Below are positions 1 to 12,249 of a stretch of 64,000 nt of DNA, piece after piece. Position numbers and translations under genes: made by a program. The stretch lies in NCBI RefSeq assembly GCF_019320115.1, contig NC_089585.1, positions 145,407,769 to 145,471,768 of the forward strand, in the 5' to 3' direction. Source of the stretch: Miscanthus floridulus (taxonomy: Eukaryota; Streptophyta; Magnoliopsida; Poales; Poaceae). Position 1 is the first letter of the stretch. Each line of letters begins with the position of its first letter. The notes under the pieces were generated by a model. The model was not told the origin of the DNA and did no database searches. It worked only from the letters and a program-made list of their open reading frames with translations.

Positions 1-1465
1 GATAAATATTAGTCAATGGCAGTAGGATGTCAATACTAATCAGCTTATGCTAAGCCAATGACTGTAAGTAACCGAATCCCTTTTTTATATAAAAATTTAG
101 CCCATCATCATTTAACCATTTAATAGAGATAAATCTAACGAACATATTAGATCTCATCTATCGCTATGATCAGTGGGCATGAGGTAGAATCATGTAGACT
201 GTAGAAACATCAATAAATTCGATGACCCTAACTTATTACTAATATCAGTGGGGCATGAGGCAGAATCATGCAGGCCGTAATACAATAATAAGATTATGGG
301 GCTAACACATCTTTCAACCTATCCTTACTTCAACGGTCTCATGACGTGAACTGCATATGTGAAAACACTCGATATCAACTAAAACAACCGATTCAGGCAT
401 ATCGTACAATTAAGGTCATACCCTATCAGGAACAGATCTACCAAATAACGATCCCCACTCTACGGTGCTAACAGTGGAGTGTGAGGCAGAATCACAGAGA
501 CCGTGATAACGGGCTATGGAACGGTTCTCGTTAGCCGATAGATCTATTCAAGACCAAACATGCCTTAACCGCGCACTATGCACGATCAAGATTGACATAA
601 AACAGCCGATAAAATATAACTCACCGTTTAAGGTGCAGATTAGATCAGTTTAGATTAATAAACGATGGGTTAAACATGATATAAGACCTATTTAGATCAA
701 TTCCAATCGGGCGAAGTGATATTATTGTAATTAAATAAATAATGAAAGCAATAAGCAATATCGGTAACTTAATGAATCTATCCGAAGGACGCCACCCTTA
801 GATAAAGCCGATAACTTGACCTTAATCTAGTTCAAGTAGTGGAGGTCGACCAGATCGATGCAGCCGTACTTGAACTAGACAAGAGTCGATAACTAGCTTA
901 TACCAGAGTCGCAGTGGAGGTCGATCGGATCGATGCAGCCATACGAACAGAAGTATAAGCCATGACGGTACTTACAGACAAGCCAGAGGTCGACCGGACC
1001 GATGCAACCCTACTCGCTGAAGAACTCGTCGAGATCTACTCTACTCCTACTCCTAAGGGGTGGCCGGAGCCGAAAAAAGTAAGTAACTTGTATTTGATTG
1101 ATTGTGTGTCCTCTTACAATAGCCGAGGTCCAATATTTATACCCGAAGCCTAAACATGAATCCTACTCGAGCACGACTCATTACAATCTTCGGCATAGAA
1201 GAAAACATTCCTATCTTAAGATAACTTGGACCCTAATCTTTCCCTTTTTGTAAAGTCCGATATGTAGTTTCCTGGCGCCAACCGTAGCTCATCATCGTTA
1301 TCTGCTGATGTCAATCAAAGAGATCTGATTCCAGAGTCATATCTAAATCAGCTGATATCGATCCTTATGCAATCGACTTCTTAATTGACATAATCTTGGA
1401 AGCCTTTGAATTCCCATGTTCTCCTCCCAAATTTTGGTGTGAACACCATTGGATATCCACATGTG
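1..1465. repeat. LTR-like fragment, probably Ty3/gypsy
   Basis: No coding region is visible; the 63-residue frame at 962-1153 has no recognisable domain. The stretch holds six diverged copies of a module of about 35 bp built around AGTGG...GATC.ATGCAG, at about 172, 247, 473, 839, 913 and 981. It also has a possible polyadenylation/leader region and a TGGCGCC core near 1,275 that resembles a gypsy primer-binding site. The sequence style changes at about 1,465. The left end lies outside the window and no partner LTR is visible, so the assignment to an LTR rests on composition and internal repeats only. Confidence 0.4.
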
Positions 1466-3655
1466 GAAAACCAAATCCGAAACCAAACCTGATAGGTTTC
1501 GGGACCCCAAACCCAAAAACTATGAGTGAGAAATCATCCTCGACCCGAACATGCGAGACCCGAAACCAGGGATATCCGAGCCGAAACCGCGCCGTTGCCA
1601 TCCTTAGTCTCCTCTCGTCTCTCACTAGCTCCATCCTCTCTCTTTTCCCCTTCTGCTACTCATGGAGCTCAAGCGATCCACACCAGATCGACAACCAGGG
1701 TTAGGGGTTTCCAAAGGTTTCTACTCCAGAATCAATCTATATGGTCTATGGCTGCTATGTACTGATTTCCCCCCTCCGATTTCCCTCTCTGTTTTGTGTG
1801 CAGGTTGGGCGGCGGCGGCGGCGGCGGCATGCTCCACTGAGGTGCCGAGCTTGGCAGCCATGGCACCTAGGCAAGCCAAGGAGCCCCGAGCATGCTGATG
1901 TGTGGGGATTTGGACTCCGGCAACAACTCTCCCCAACCTGACAGTGAGTTCTCCCTCACATCTACCAGTTCTTTTTTTTAACCTAGCCTGCAACTCTGTA
2001 ACTCAAAGTTACACACTTGAGAGCTCTAGTGTACTAAGCTTTTGTGTTAGAGTTTCATCCCAGGTTTAAGTATTATGTGACTACTTGTGTTGAAAAAAAG
2101 AAGAATACTAGTTCTTGTTCTAGTAACAGCTAGCACATCTTTTTCTTGTAGCATGAACATATTATCTAGTGTTTGTTTGATGTGCAAAATTAGTACAGTC
2201 AAGATATCTGTCCCCATGGCATGTGTTCGGTGCTCTTGGTAGACAAGGAAAAAATTCTCTAGGTTGTGTAGGTGAAACCTCACCTTAATCTTGATGATAT
2301 TTAGCTCCAATCTCGGCCTTGTTTCCCTCAGACACTTGCTCTTTCTCCTGCAGGTCTTGATTGCTTCAAATGTGCTTCCGGATTTTTTTGCAAGCACCTG
2401 GGCTCTCTCGTGACTCCCTCTCCTGATCAGCCCCCTTCATTCTCACTCCAGGTGCTCTCCATGGTGATCAAGTCACCATCTTGTGCTGTTGGAAAAGCTG
2501 GTGTGTTTTTTCATGCAAGGAGTGGACGAGGGGTGTTTCTCTGGAGGTCTCAACCTTGAGTGGAGGGCCAGGAGCTGCAGGACTACTCTTCGATGGAGGC
2601 AAGGCTCCTTTCACCCTTACTGAGCTCTTTTTCTACTACCTTCCTCAATCTCTCCTAAGATATTTTAATCCCAGTCATGGTTTGATCAAGGAAATTCACT
2701 GTGTGTTGTTGAGCTGCTGCTAGTTGATTGGTTGACTCCTTTCTAGAAGGACATGGCTACACCTCGTGTATACCAACTGTTGAACTGTAGCCACAATGTT
2801 TTATGTACTAGTGTACTTTATATATGTAAAACAATGGTGGTCCGAAACCTTTTGTGGAGTGAACTTGGTCTACAAGTCTAGATAAACACCATCAAAGGAT
2901 TAATAATTGATTTATGTGTTTTAATATCAAAGGGTGCCAACTGTCCAGCTTGTTGTAAATCATTTTTTCTTTTACTGTACACTTAGCTATGATTAGCTAT
3001 GAGTTAAAATGGTTGGTCGTTACAATTTCCATGTCAAATTAGCGAAGAAAGGGAAACCACCAATCCGACATAAGCATACTCTTGTTGTCTCTACAACTCT
3101 CTTTTCTCCACTTTTTTCTTACAATTTCTGTGATCCCTATCTTCTCTTTCTTAGAGTGTGTTTAGTTGAACTGTAAGATGTGGAAAAACTATTGTGGATT
3201 GTGAGAAAGCTGAAAACAATTTAGTTGAAACAGCTATGGAACTGTAGGTTTGATAAAAATTGTCTATAATGCCCCTCAAGAACCAGAGACTGTTGATATG
3301 CTAACTGATTATAAGACATTGAATTGTTCACTGAGTCACATGTAAATAACCATTTTAGAAAGGCAAACTTAGTCTAAATTTTTAGTGGTTCATATAAACA
3401 GTTTGCTAGATTATTACAAATGATGGTTCATATGACGACATCCTTCATCAAATCAATTGAATTGTTAGTCACATCCATCTGATTGAACATGGGAACCGAC
3501 GAACTTCCACATCCTAGAGTGACTGAAATGTTAGTTTGTTACCGTCTAGATTAGTCATAAAATCAAATGTAGAATTCAACTTTATTGTGTAGAATTTGCC
3601 CAAATATGTAGGAGCATATACATAGCAGAAGCAAGTTAAGCTACGGGCTAGGACT
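1466..3655. other. Gene-free stretch, unassigned
   Basis: I see no gene here that I can support. There is a pyrimidine-rich stretch (1,600-1,660), a GGC microsatellite, possible splice acceptors (near 1,802 and 2,353) and AT-rich sequence. These could be remnants of a 5' UTR and introns of a captured or dead gene. Around 3,155-3,270 a segment with GTGTTTAGTTGAACTG resembles the ends of grass hAT-type MITEs, but its partner end is missing. The small open frames on both strands show no domain and no codon bias. Confidence 0.35.
1807..1830 (+). repeat. GGC trinucleotide microsatellite
   Basis: About eight uninterrupted GGC units lie just after a possible splice acceptor. Short alanine- or arginine-rich open frames across it are by-products of the repeat. 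Confidence 0.8.
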
Positions 3656-3659
3656 AAAT

Positions 3660-3792
3660 ACCAACCATCTCTTGATTCATGGCTAGCCTCCTTCGTCTCC
3701 TGAACTTATGTTGTGGACTCTGTACTCCATTCTTTTTGTTGTTATAAAATAAAATCCAGTAGGGGGCAACCCCTCCTGTTTATTAAAAAAAG
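3660..3792 (+). mobile_element. LINE 3' end, 5'-truncated
   Basis: The segment ends with the typical plant L1 tail: a pyrimidine-rich stretch, AATAAAATCC followed by a short GGGG/CCCC hairpin (AGTAGGGGGCAACCCCTCCTG), then a short A-run at about 3,785. Only the last ~130 bp of the element are present, so nothing is encoded. No convincing target-site duplication could be fixed. Confidence 0.55.
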
Positions 3793-3934
3793 TTGAGTTG
3801 GAATTAATTATGTACAGCAAGCAGCTCAGAAATTAAGTTGGTTTCTCCACACAGAAATCATGCACAAGCAAAAGCTTAATTATTCTGTCACGGGCCGCGT
3901 CACGGTCTTGAACGCCACCACACTCTCCTGCAGG

Positions 3935-4500
3935 TCAGCAGCACCAGTGCACTACCTCCACCTCGGCGCCCTGGAACGGCAGCAGCCTCGCGTTGTCGCT
4001 CGGCACCCGCACCCTGTACCTGTTCTCCACGGCAATGACAACCCCCGCGCGCTCCACCTCTGCCTGACCCCGCCTCCTCCTCGTCATCGGAGTCGGACAG
4101 CTCGTAAGCGGGCTCCGCTTGCCAAGGCTGCTGTAATATCTAGGCGATGGAGACCGTGGTGGCCACCTCCCAGCCACCGCGCCCGTCGAGCCCGAACACC
4201 ACGACGTCGCCGCCGCTGCGTGTGGCGCGACAGAGCCTGCCCGCGGCGGCGCTGTCCTCCGGGCACAGCGCGAGGTCGACACGGCCCGTGACAGGGTTGT
4301 ACCCGACGGTGGTGCCGATGGCCGTCCGCCACTAGGTACAACCTGACGCGAACACCGCGAAGCAGTAGATGCCTCCAGGAGCGGTGAGATCCGATGAGGG
4401 GCGCCGCTGCGCGAGCGTGGCTCCCGCGCGGCCTGGGGCGGGGTGGCGAGCAACGAGCGGCGCGCCGGCCGCCCTGCGGTTGCTCAGACAGTGGGCCGTA
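3935..4500 (-). pseudogene. Broken GC-rich gene, family not recognised
   Basis: On the minus strand a GC-rich coding-like stretch can be followed across frames. One frame reads through PGGIYCFAVFASGC, stops, then continues with VGYNPVTGRVDLALCPEDS and DVVVFGLDGRGGWEVATTVS and stops again. A different frame carries the C-terminus with VVIAVENRYRVRVPSDNARL and ends in VVHWCC. At least two in-frame stops and one frameshift are needed to join them. Codon third positions are strongly GC, as in grass nuclear genes. I do not recognise the family. The copia element at 4,564 is inserted just upstream of its 5' end. The opposite strand also has long frames, but these look like GC-rich shadows. Confidence 0.45.
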
Positions 4501-4558
4501 ATGTCAGAAGTAGGCACCCGAACAGTTAATTTTGTCTGGGCCTGAAAGATGGGCAAGG

Positions 4559-4563
4559 TTCTC
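4559..4563 (+). repeat. Target-site duplication TTCTC (left)
   Basis: Five bases directly outside the left LTR, identical to 15,449-15,453 outside the right LTR. This fixes both ends of the copia element. Confidence 0.95.
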
Positions 4564-6294
4564 TGAAGGACCGGAAACGGCGACCAGAGGGGGGTGAATG
4601 GGAGCCTCAAATTTCTTTCGAAGTCTTCGACCACTGTCCCAATATCAATCCCCAAAAAGCATATGACCACGACCCTAGAGAAGGGTGGATGCTCCCTCAG
4701 AACACAGCGGGTCACCACAAAGCAAACGGAACACAGATCGGAGCCCAAACGAGCAAACTCCCAAAAGAAAACAGCACTGCCGCTGCAAATATCGGACACG
4801 TCCGGTATTTTCGGACACGTCCGGTATTTTCAGCAGCAAGCTGACCAAGGGAGAAAAATCCAAAACCCCGTCAAACGGTGTTCAAAAAACATGAAATTTT
4901 TAACCATAGCTCTTAGACACCAAGGGAAGGTCTCCACCAAATTTCAGCTCAAAACTCCAAAGTTAGAAATATCGGACACGTCCTAGATCATATCGGACGC
5001 GTCCGGTATGAGCGAGCAGTTTCCCAGGAAAAATCAAATCAAGCCATAACTTGATCAAATCAACTCCAAATGACTTGAAACTTTGCACAAGGGTTCACAA
5101 TGGAGTAGAAAGGCAACCTCTAAAGGATCATGGCCTGAGACAAACTCTAACTCCGTGAATCGAAGGAATTGAAGAATCCCCCAAAAAATAGGTCAAGAAC
5201 TAAAATTGCCCGGATCTGCGATCTCGTGAGGAATTAGAGGATTTCCTTCGGTGGAAAGCTTCCACTCATGTGATTGATCGATCCAAGGCAACAAGAACGA
5301 ACCAAAACAATCCCAAAACGAAGAATCGAGAGGGGAAACAAGAGGGGACAAAAGGAGCTCGTGAAGAACACCAAAATCACATCAAGAACACAACTAAATC
5401 ATGAATCCCGGAGGACATACGATGGTTACGGCCACCGATTCCTTCAAAACCAAGTCACAATTTGAGTTGTGGACCTCTCTCATACATGGAAGCAAACTAG
5501 AGGAAGAAACCCTAAAGGAGAAAAATGAAAACTAGAGGAGGTAAGGGAGATGGGGGCTCCCTCATCCTATTTAACAGGGCTATTACACATTCCCAGTTTT
5601 GCCCCTGGATATAAATGAGTTGAACCGCTAAGCCCAAGGGCGTTGTTGTCCAACCCGGTGTAATCTTGATCCGACGACCACCGCGCCTTCTCACCGGTAG
5701 CTTCGCTTCGACGCGAACTCCCCGATGCCGCCATGTGCCGTCCGTCCCTCCTCGGAACCTCCGCCCGGGTTTTGAGGCCCAAACCCGTAAACCGTCCATC
5801 CGATGGTTTTGAGACCCAAACCATCAAACCGTCCGCGGGTAGCGTACTCCATACGCGTCCCCCGCCATCCGACACGTGTCACCGCCGTCCTCGACCGGCC
5901 GGCCCGCCAAGTCCTCCTGAGCCTCACTCGACTCGCGCGTTCGCCGTCTTGACCCGGTCAACACCGTCACTCCATGTCTTCTTGCACTTGTCGATGTCCC
6001 AAGTGTCAGCCACCGCGGCTAGTCACCCGGCCTCTAGGTCCCTCGGTCCAAGCCTCACGTTCGTCCTTCACCGCTCCCGGTCTGTCGGCACGGCACGTCC
6101 TCCTTGACCTTCACCCCACCGTCGACCACCGCATCCGAGCTCCACACCTGCACAACACAAGCCAAAAGACATGTCGCACACATAGCTTTCGCCATGGTAG
6201 GGTTAGTCACCACTCAACCCACTTCGTGGATCACATTGACAATCACTCATCACAAAACGAACACACAAGGGTACTTGTCAACCTTGTGTTCGCA
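4564..6294 (-). repeat. Copia 3' LTR (1,731 bp)
   Basis: Begins TGAAGGACCGG and ends TTGTGTTCGCA on the plus strand (TGCGAACACAAGG...GGTCCTTCA in element sense). It is nearly identical to 13,681-15,448. Four copies of the palindrome CGGACACGTCCG or CGGACGCGTCCG lie at about 4,790-4,830 and 4,972-5,008. Short open frames inside are not genes. Confidence 0.95.
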
Positions 6295-7862
6295 ATCTCC
6301 CCCTTGATGAGTGCATTGTCAACACCAATACACGAACAGCTTGAGCAAAAGAAAAAAAAGAAGAGAAAAGAAAGAACTCACCCAAACGACCAAAAGGCAA
6401 GAACCAGGTCATTTGAAAATGAGCAAAACTTGGTCCCCAAAGACATGGGCAACGGCTCGACGCAACTAAGTAAAACAAAGCTAGCCCTCAAGAAGATGCA
6501 ACGGGCTCAACACCACTAGCAAAGCTCGAAAAACCAAAAACCTGCTAGACCCTCCAGAAGAGGCAAGGGCTCAACACAGAAGAGGCAAAGGCTCAACACA
6601 TCTAGCAAAACACCTTAAATGCAACTCCCCCTGAACAAGTGCAATCTCTCTCAAATGAATGCATATCTCTCAACTTTAGGTGAAATTGGAAGTTTTCTCC
6701 CCTTGTGTCCCCTTGTGACATTGTGAGTGTGGAAACTTCTCCCCCTTGTTGACACATGCACTTATCAAGCTAGAGCCCAAGAATTGCAACTCCCCCTCAA
6801 AACAAGCTATGAATGCAGAAATGCACGAATGCAGAAGCTTCAAGATTATAGCAAGTAGATTGAAAGAATGCTCTAGTGGATGCTGTCATGTATATAGCAA
6901 CACATACAAGTGCTAGCAAATGCTCAAGGTGACCAAATGAGACGAAATATGGCATTTAAGCAAGTTTGATCAAGTTTGAGCAATTTTAAAAGAGGGTTCA
7001 CCACCAAAGGAGCACATAGCAAAAATAGACAGGAGATCGACCTTGTGCTACACATGTATGCAAAGTGAACTACCCCAAACAAAGTTCACACATCATGTCA
7101 AGAGACAAACTGGTGGTTTGATCAAATTTTAGACACCAATTGAAATTTATCAGAGTTATGCAGCTTATTACCAAAGTTTGTCAGACAAGTGTGTGCGGGA
7201 GGTTATCTGTGCCATCAAAACCTGACTTAGCGACCATGTCAAGCCTATGCCAAAGGCAATCAGAAGCTTAAGACAATGATCTCGGTATCCATTACAGAGC
7301 TCAAGTTCACCAATAAGTGCAATTTGGAGCTGTCTCGATACTCTGACATAGGATAGTACAGACCCATCCCGATCTTTTCAAATCACTGAGTTTGATTTTC
7401 AAGTTTTAGCACAAATTCAAGTTTCTCAAGCAAGTGTGTAACTCAAAGTATGAGCCATAGCAACTAAGCATATACATGAAGCAAGAAAAAGATCTTGACA
7501 CATTCTACACATGCTAGTGCCACAAGTAGTGGTGAACACATTTCATGTTTCAACAAGTTTTAATCAAGTTCACAGTTTGGAAAACAAGCTTAGCTCATAA
7601 CATGCATCAATTGATCAAAAGGAGCCTAAGCCAAAAGCACATCATGTATATCCATAACATCCCCAACAAGAGCATAGTGTCAATCTAGCTACTATAAGGA
7701 TGAAGCTCAGGATGCAATATGATACATGATGATATGATATGCAAGTATGATATAAAAACAAAGGCTAAACTTCAAAGAAAAGCAAAACTAGAATACAACA
7801 ACCAAAGTTTCCCTCCTCTAAAAAGGGAAATAAACTCCAAGCTCCCCTCGCAAGCGAGCAAA
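6295..7862 (-). other. Copia 3' untranslated region and polypurine tract
   Basis: No coding capacity is visible between RNase H and the 3' LTR. The polypurine tract is the AAGGGGGAGAT (minus strand) immediately before the LTR at 6,295-6,306. Several further purine tracts of the same type (CTCCCCC on the plus strand) occur near 6,625, 6,698, 6,740 and 6,792. Confidence 0.75.
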
Positions 7863-8213
7863 CTAGGCTTGGTCAAGTGGTTTGGTGAAGATATCTGCGA
7901 GCTGGTTTTGGGTATCAATGTGGTGCAGATCGATATCACCTTTCTCATAGTGGTCACGCAAGAAGTGAAAGCAAACTTCTATGTGATTTGTCTTTGAGTG
8001 AAGGACTAGGTTTTTGGCTACACTTATGGCACTGGTGCTATCACAAAACAAAGGCACTCGCCTAAACTCTAACCCAAAGTCTCTCAGAGTAGCTATCATC
8101 CAAAGCATCTAGGAACAACAAGCAGCAGCAGCAACATACTCAGCTTCTGTGGTGGATTGGGCGACGCTAGACTACTTGCGAGAAGACCAAGACACAAGAG
8201 AAGATCCAAGAAA
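7863..8213 (-). pseudogene. Copia RNase H domain
   Basis: The minus strand reads STTEAEYVAAAACCS, then LFCDSTSAISVAKN and HYEKGDIDLHHIDTQNQLADIFTKPLD, the conserved C-terminal half of copia RNase H (metal-binding E and D positions visible). It is in the same frame as the reverse transcriptase. TAG stops at 8,214-8,216, 8,172-8,174 and 8,109-8,111 sit where glutamine is usual. The frame ends with TAG at 7,863-7,865, which may be the natural stop or a further lost glutamine. Confidence 0.9.
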
Positions 8214-9260
8214 CTAACAAGCCCCCGAAGTGGACTTCCTCTCAACACGACAACCAGCATAATCCGCATCAGAATGCCCGCAAAGAGAAAGAGAGGAGGA
8301 GGCTGAAAACCAAAGACCAAGCTCGGGTGTGAAACGAAGGTACCTGAGGATCTGCTTGATGGCTTGACGATGAGACGTGCACGGTGAAGACTGAAAGCGC
8401 ACGCACAAGCAGACTGCGAACTGGATGTCCGGTCTCATCGCCGTTAGATACAGCAGGGACTCGATCATGCTTCGGTATTCCTTCTGGTCCACGCCTTCTC
8501 CCTCCTTGTTCTCATCTAGGGCCGTCGTGGTTGACATAGGCGTCGAAAGAGGCTTGGCCTCACCCATATCAAATTTCTTGAGCACGTCCTTGGTGTACTT
8601 GCCTTGGTGCACGAACGTCCCCTCACGAGTTTGCTTGATTTGCAGCCCGAGGAAGAAAGTCAATTCACCCATCATGCTCATCTCAAATTCCCTGCTCATA
8701 GTATCTGAAAACTTGGCAACAAGAGCATGAGAAGGGCCACCAAAGATTATATCATCCACGTATATCTGAACCAAAAGGATGTCTGTGCCTTGCTTGAGGA
8801 GGAACAAAGTCTTATCTATGGAACCCATCCTAAAACCCTTATCAAGCAAGAAAGCTTTCAAACGCTCATACCAGGCTCTCGGGGCTTGTTTCAAACCATA
8901 CAAGGCTTTGTGGAGTTTAAAAACATGGTTGGGGTACTTTGGATTTTCAAAGCCAGGGGGTTGCCTCACATAAACCTCTTCCTCTATGTACCCATTCAAG
9001 AAGGCACTTTTCACATCCATCTGATATAGCTTGAACCCTTTCGAAGCTGCAAATGCTAAAAGAATCCTAATGGCTTCTAGACGGGCAACAGGAGCAAAGG
9101 TTTCTTCATAGTCTATTCCCTCTTTTTGGCAAAAACCCTGAGCCACTAATCTCGCCTTGTTTCTCACCACCACCCCATCCTCACTCTGCTTGTTCTTGTA
9201 AACCCACTTTGTACCTATGGGGTGGCACTCTGGTGGAGGTGGAACTAAAACCCATACTTG
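8214..9260 (-). pseudogene. Copia reverse transcriptase
   Basis: An open stretch of about 319 residues holds the RVT_2 domain. Visible motifs are [32 protein letters not shown] (first catalytic Asp), [16 protein letters not shown] and the active-site box [10 protein letters not shown], all intact. It copies element RNA into DNA in cytoplasmic particles. A frameshift near 9,245-9,260 separates it from the integrase frame; just upstream the reading [20 protein letters not shown] confirms the continuity of the original polyprotein. The stop at 8,214 falls at the start of RNase H. Confidence 0.95.
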
Positions 9261-10669
9261 TTCCGCTCAAAGTTCTCTAACTCCTCATGCATAGCATTAA
9301 CCCAATCGGCATTAGATAGTGCGTGTCCAATATCTCGAGGCTCAAAAGAAGCTACGAAAGCAGAATGAGCGAAATGGGAAATATGATAAGACTTGGAACG
9401 CGTTACCCTTTTGTCGATGTCGCCGATCATGGTCTGAGGAGGATGGCATCGCTGGATATGTCGAGGTGCACCCAAAGACAAAGTTGCCTCCCCCTCATCC
9501 ACAGCTGGGGCCTCCTCAGTCGATTGAGGAAGCGGCTCGCACGGACCCCATGAAGTAGAGGTGGAGGGCTCGGGGCCGTGAGCCGAAGTGGTCGAAGCTG
9601 GCTCGATCGGGGCAGCCGGTTGAGATGGCTTGGGATCATCCCAATCGATGTCATCATCATCCTCAATGAAAATGCTATCACCCATCTCTTCATCACCTGC
9701 ACGTTCAAAGACAGAAATAGAAGAGGGCATGGTTTCGTCGAAGGTGACTTCACAAGTCTCCATGACACGGTTAGTCTCAAGATTAAGCACATGGTACGCA
9801 TGTGAATGAGAAGCGTAACCGAGAAATATACCGTCCGAAGATCTAGATTCAAAGTTGTCAAGATTACCTTGCTTAAGAATGAAGCACCTGCAACCGAAGA
9901 CTCGAAAATGACTCACCTTGGGTGGACGCCCAAACCGCAACTCGTAGGATGTCTTCTTTAAGAAAGCACGAAGAAAAATGCGGTTTGAAACATGGCAGGC
10001 GGTGTTGATGGCTTCGGCCCAGTAACGCCTAGGAGTCCTATGCTCATCGAGCATCATCCTGGCCATTTCAACCAAAGTCCGATTTTTGCGCTCAACAACA
10101 CCATTCTGCTGAGGGACATAGGGCGAAGAAAACTGATGTTCAAGACCCAAGGAAGCACATAAGGTGTCAAACTAAGAGTTTTTGAACTCAGTGCCATTGT
10201 CACTACGGATAGCTCATATGGCATTCTTTGGTAACTCAGTTTGCAACCTCAAGATCAAGTCACGAGCATGAGAAAACGCTTCGTCCTTGCCCTCCATGAA
10301 AAACACCCAAGAATAGCGAGAAAAATCATCCACGATCACAAGAACATACCACTTCCCTCCCTATGACCGAACCCGAGCCAGACCAACAGTGTCCATATGG
10401 AGTAGCTCACCGGGTCTTGTGGTCATGACCTGAGTCACTGGAGGATGGGAAGCAGCCACCATCTTTCCGTGGCAACAGGGATGGCATACCAGATCCTTCT
10501 CAAACTTAAGTTTGGGCAATCCTCAGATCTTGTCAAGAGAACTCAACCTCACTAGGAGATTGAAGCTCAAGTGACCAAGTCTCCTTTGCCACTTCCACAA
10601 ATCAGAAGAAGATCCGGCAACCAAACAGCGAGAAGAACTGAAAGACTGAGAGAAATCATCTCTAAAAAC
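9245..10669 (-). pseudogene. Copia integrase with GAG-pre-integrase zinc region
   Basis: In minus-strand order: a pre-integrase zinc region (RRLGHLSFNLLVRLSSLDKI, CHPCCHGKM), then the integrase core with HMDTVGLARV, IRSDNGTEFKNS and NGVVERKNRTLVEMARMML, which supply the D, D and E catalytic residues. The C-terminal part (FGRPPKVSHFRVFGCRCFIL) is typical of copia. From 10,150 to 9,245 the frame is open for 301 residues. Further upstream it is cut by TGA (10,523-10,525, 10,214-10,216) and TAG (10,361-10,363, 10,172-10,174). It would join element DNA to the host chromosome but is dead here. Confidence 0.92.
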
Positions 10670-11020
10670 TCAGCCGAAAGGAACGATCTGACAAACTAGA
10701 TGTCCCTGAGAATCGAGCACACGAGAAAGTCCAGTCTTAAAGCACACCTCAAACCCATCTTGAAGGAGTTGCAAAATAGAGAGCAAATTGAAATGCAGGC
10801 TTGAAACCAAAGCAACGTCCTTCAAGATAAAAGACTCATTGACCCGAATGGTCCCACAAGACAGCACCTTACCTTTGCTATTGTCCCCAAATGTGATGTA
10901 CTCCTTGTATTGCATGGGGTCGAGGCTGGAGAACCATTTGGAACTTTCGGTCATGTGGCGCGAGCAGCCGGAATCAACAAGCCACGTGTTCTCCAGGCCT
11001 CCGCTCTGCATCAATAGAAA
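10670..11020 (-). pseudogene. Copia aspartic protease
   Basis: A 114-residue frame contains LENTWLVDSGCSRHMTESS, the catalytic D-S-G triad of copia proteases, followed by the flap-like region ITFGDNSKGKVLSCG. It lies in the integrase frame but one base out of the gag frame, so a frameshift occurred near 11,030. It is closed by TGA at 10,670-10,672, which fits a mutated arginine codon. Confidence 0.9.
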
Positions 11021-11073
11021 GACAGGGGGTGAGCAAATGGCACAACACTGGGGTTAGTGAAATGAGGAGAATA

Positions 11074-12249
11074 CTAGTGTTGAGTCATTTGCCCTGGAAA
11101 AGTGTTAGGAAAAACACCATACATGCCATGTCCCATTGGAGAGAAGCGATCACCACGTGGGGGAAAACGTGGTCCGCTAAGAGTGCGGGACTGAAAGCCA
11201 CGGTCGCGAGGTCCAGAGTCATATTGATCATGACTTGGGCCACGCTGGGCACTACCACCTCGTGGTCTCGCCACCTGAGGCCTAGCACCTTGAGGCATTG
11301 CACCTCTTGGCCTAACACTGTGCCTCTAAACAGGTGGTACATGTACGCCATGTGGAGGACGGTACATGTTCCGGTTGTTCAACTCGTACTCGCGCCGCTC
11401 ATCTCTCTTCCTCCTAAAGCAAAACTCAGCCAAATGACCATCTCTATGGCAATAGTCATAGTGGTACCTCACCTCTCTCTTGGGTGGTGGTTGACTCACT
11501 CTCTTGTGGGTGTGGTTCACTCTCTGAGGCTTTTTGGCTTTAGGAAGGGGTGCACTAGAGATGTTTGGTAGAGTATCGAGTGAGTTCCGAAAGTGGTTCG
11601 GTTTGGGAACCCAAACTTGCTTGGATGGTGGAGCTTTTGGTGGTTCTTCAAACACACCATCTTTGATCATAGGCTTGGTAGGCTCTGGTGGAGGGATCTT
11701 GATCAATTTGGGAGTGTTGGTGGGTTTCTCACTTGGGTTCAAACCACTATGTTCACCAACCTTGCCATAGACATGCTCACCCTTCCCACCTATAGCAAAG
11801 CCTACTCCTGATGAGTCAGTTCCCCGCCTGAACTGGCTCACCATCATGCCCAACTAGGGCTCACTGCATGACACCCAGCTCAAGATGGACCGAAGTTGTG
11901 TGTTTTCTTCCTCGGTTCCCATCTTGTCGTGCCTGCAGGACTCAAGCTCCAACACCAAAGCTTCACATCGAACACATGTAGTGGTGGTGCTATCTGAGTT
12001 GGCCTTCTCAAACTCAGCAAGTTTGGCAACCTTCTCTGCCAACTCAGATTGTAAGCCTGAGCAGGACTTGCATGCACCGAGCAACCCAGAACGAGACTTC
12101 AGCTCATCACATTCATCAAGCAAAACATCATACTTGGATTGCAAGTCAGAGAGGTTAGACATGTGTATAGCGCACTCATCGCACTCCTCCTCCTCTGACA
12201 CCACTACACCACTCTTGGCAAGCTCCAACTCCTTCAAAGCAACCTCTAG
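11074..12249 (-). pseudogene. Copia gag C-terminal/linker region
   Basis: Three frames in the same phase as gag are separated only by TAG codons (12,250-12,252, 11,854-11,856, 11,326-11,328), with a fourth at 11,074-11,076. The first piece is coiled-coil-like and cysteine-bearing (CDECAIHMSNL, CVRCEALVLEL). The second contains a CCHC/CCCH-like cluster CHRDGHLAEFCF. The third is rich in R, G, P and Q and looks disordered. This long extension between the zinc knuckle and protease is what makes the gag region unusually long. Confidence 0.8.

Noticed and set aside
3860..4335. Plus-strand Arg/Pro-rich frames in the GC-rich region
   Set aside because: The minus-strand frames have normal amino-acid composition and conserved-looking segments; the plus-strand frames are high-GC shadows.
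11029..11571. 180-residue plus-strand frame across the copia gag region
   Set aside because: It lies antisense to the copia gag/protease coding sequence and shows no domain.
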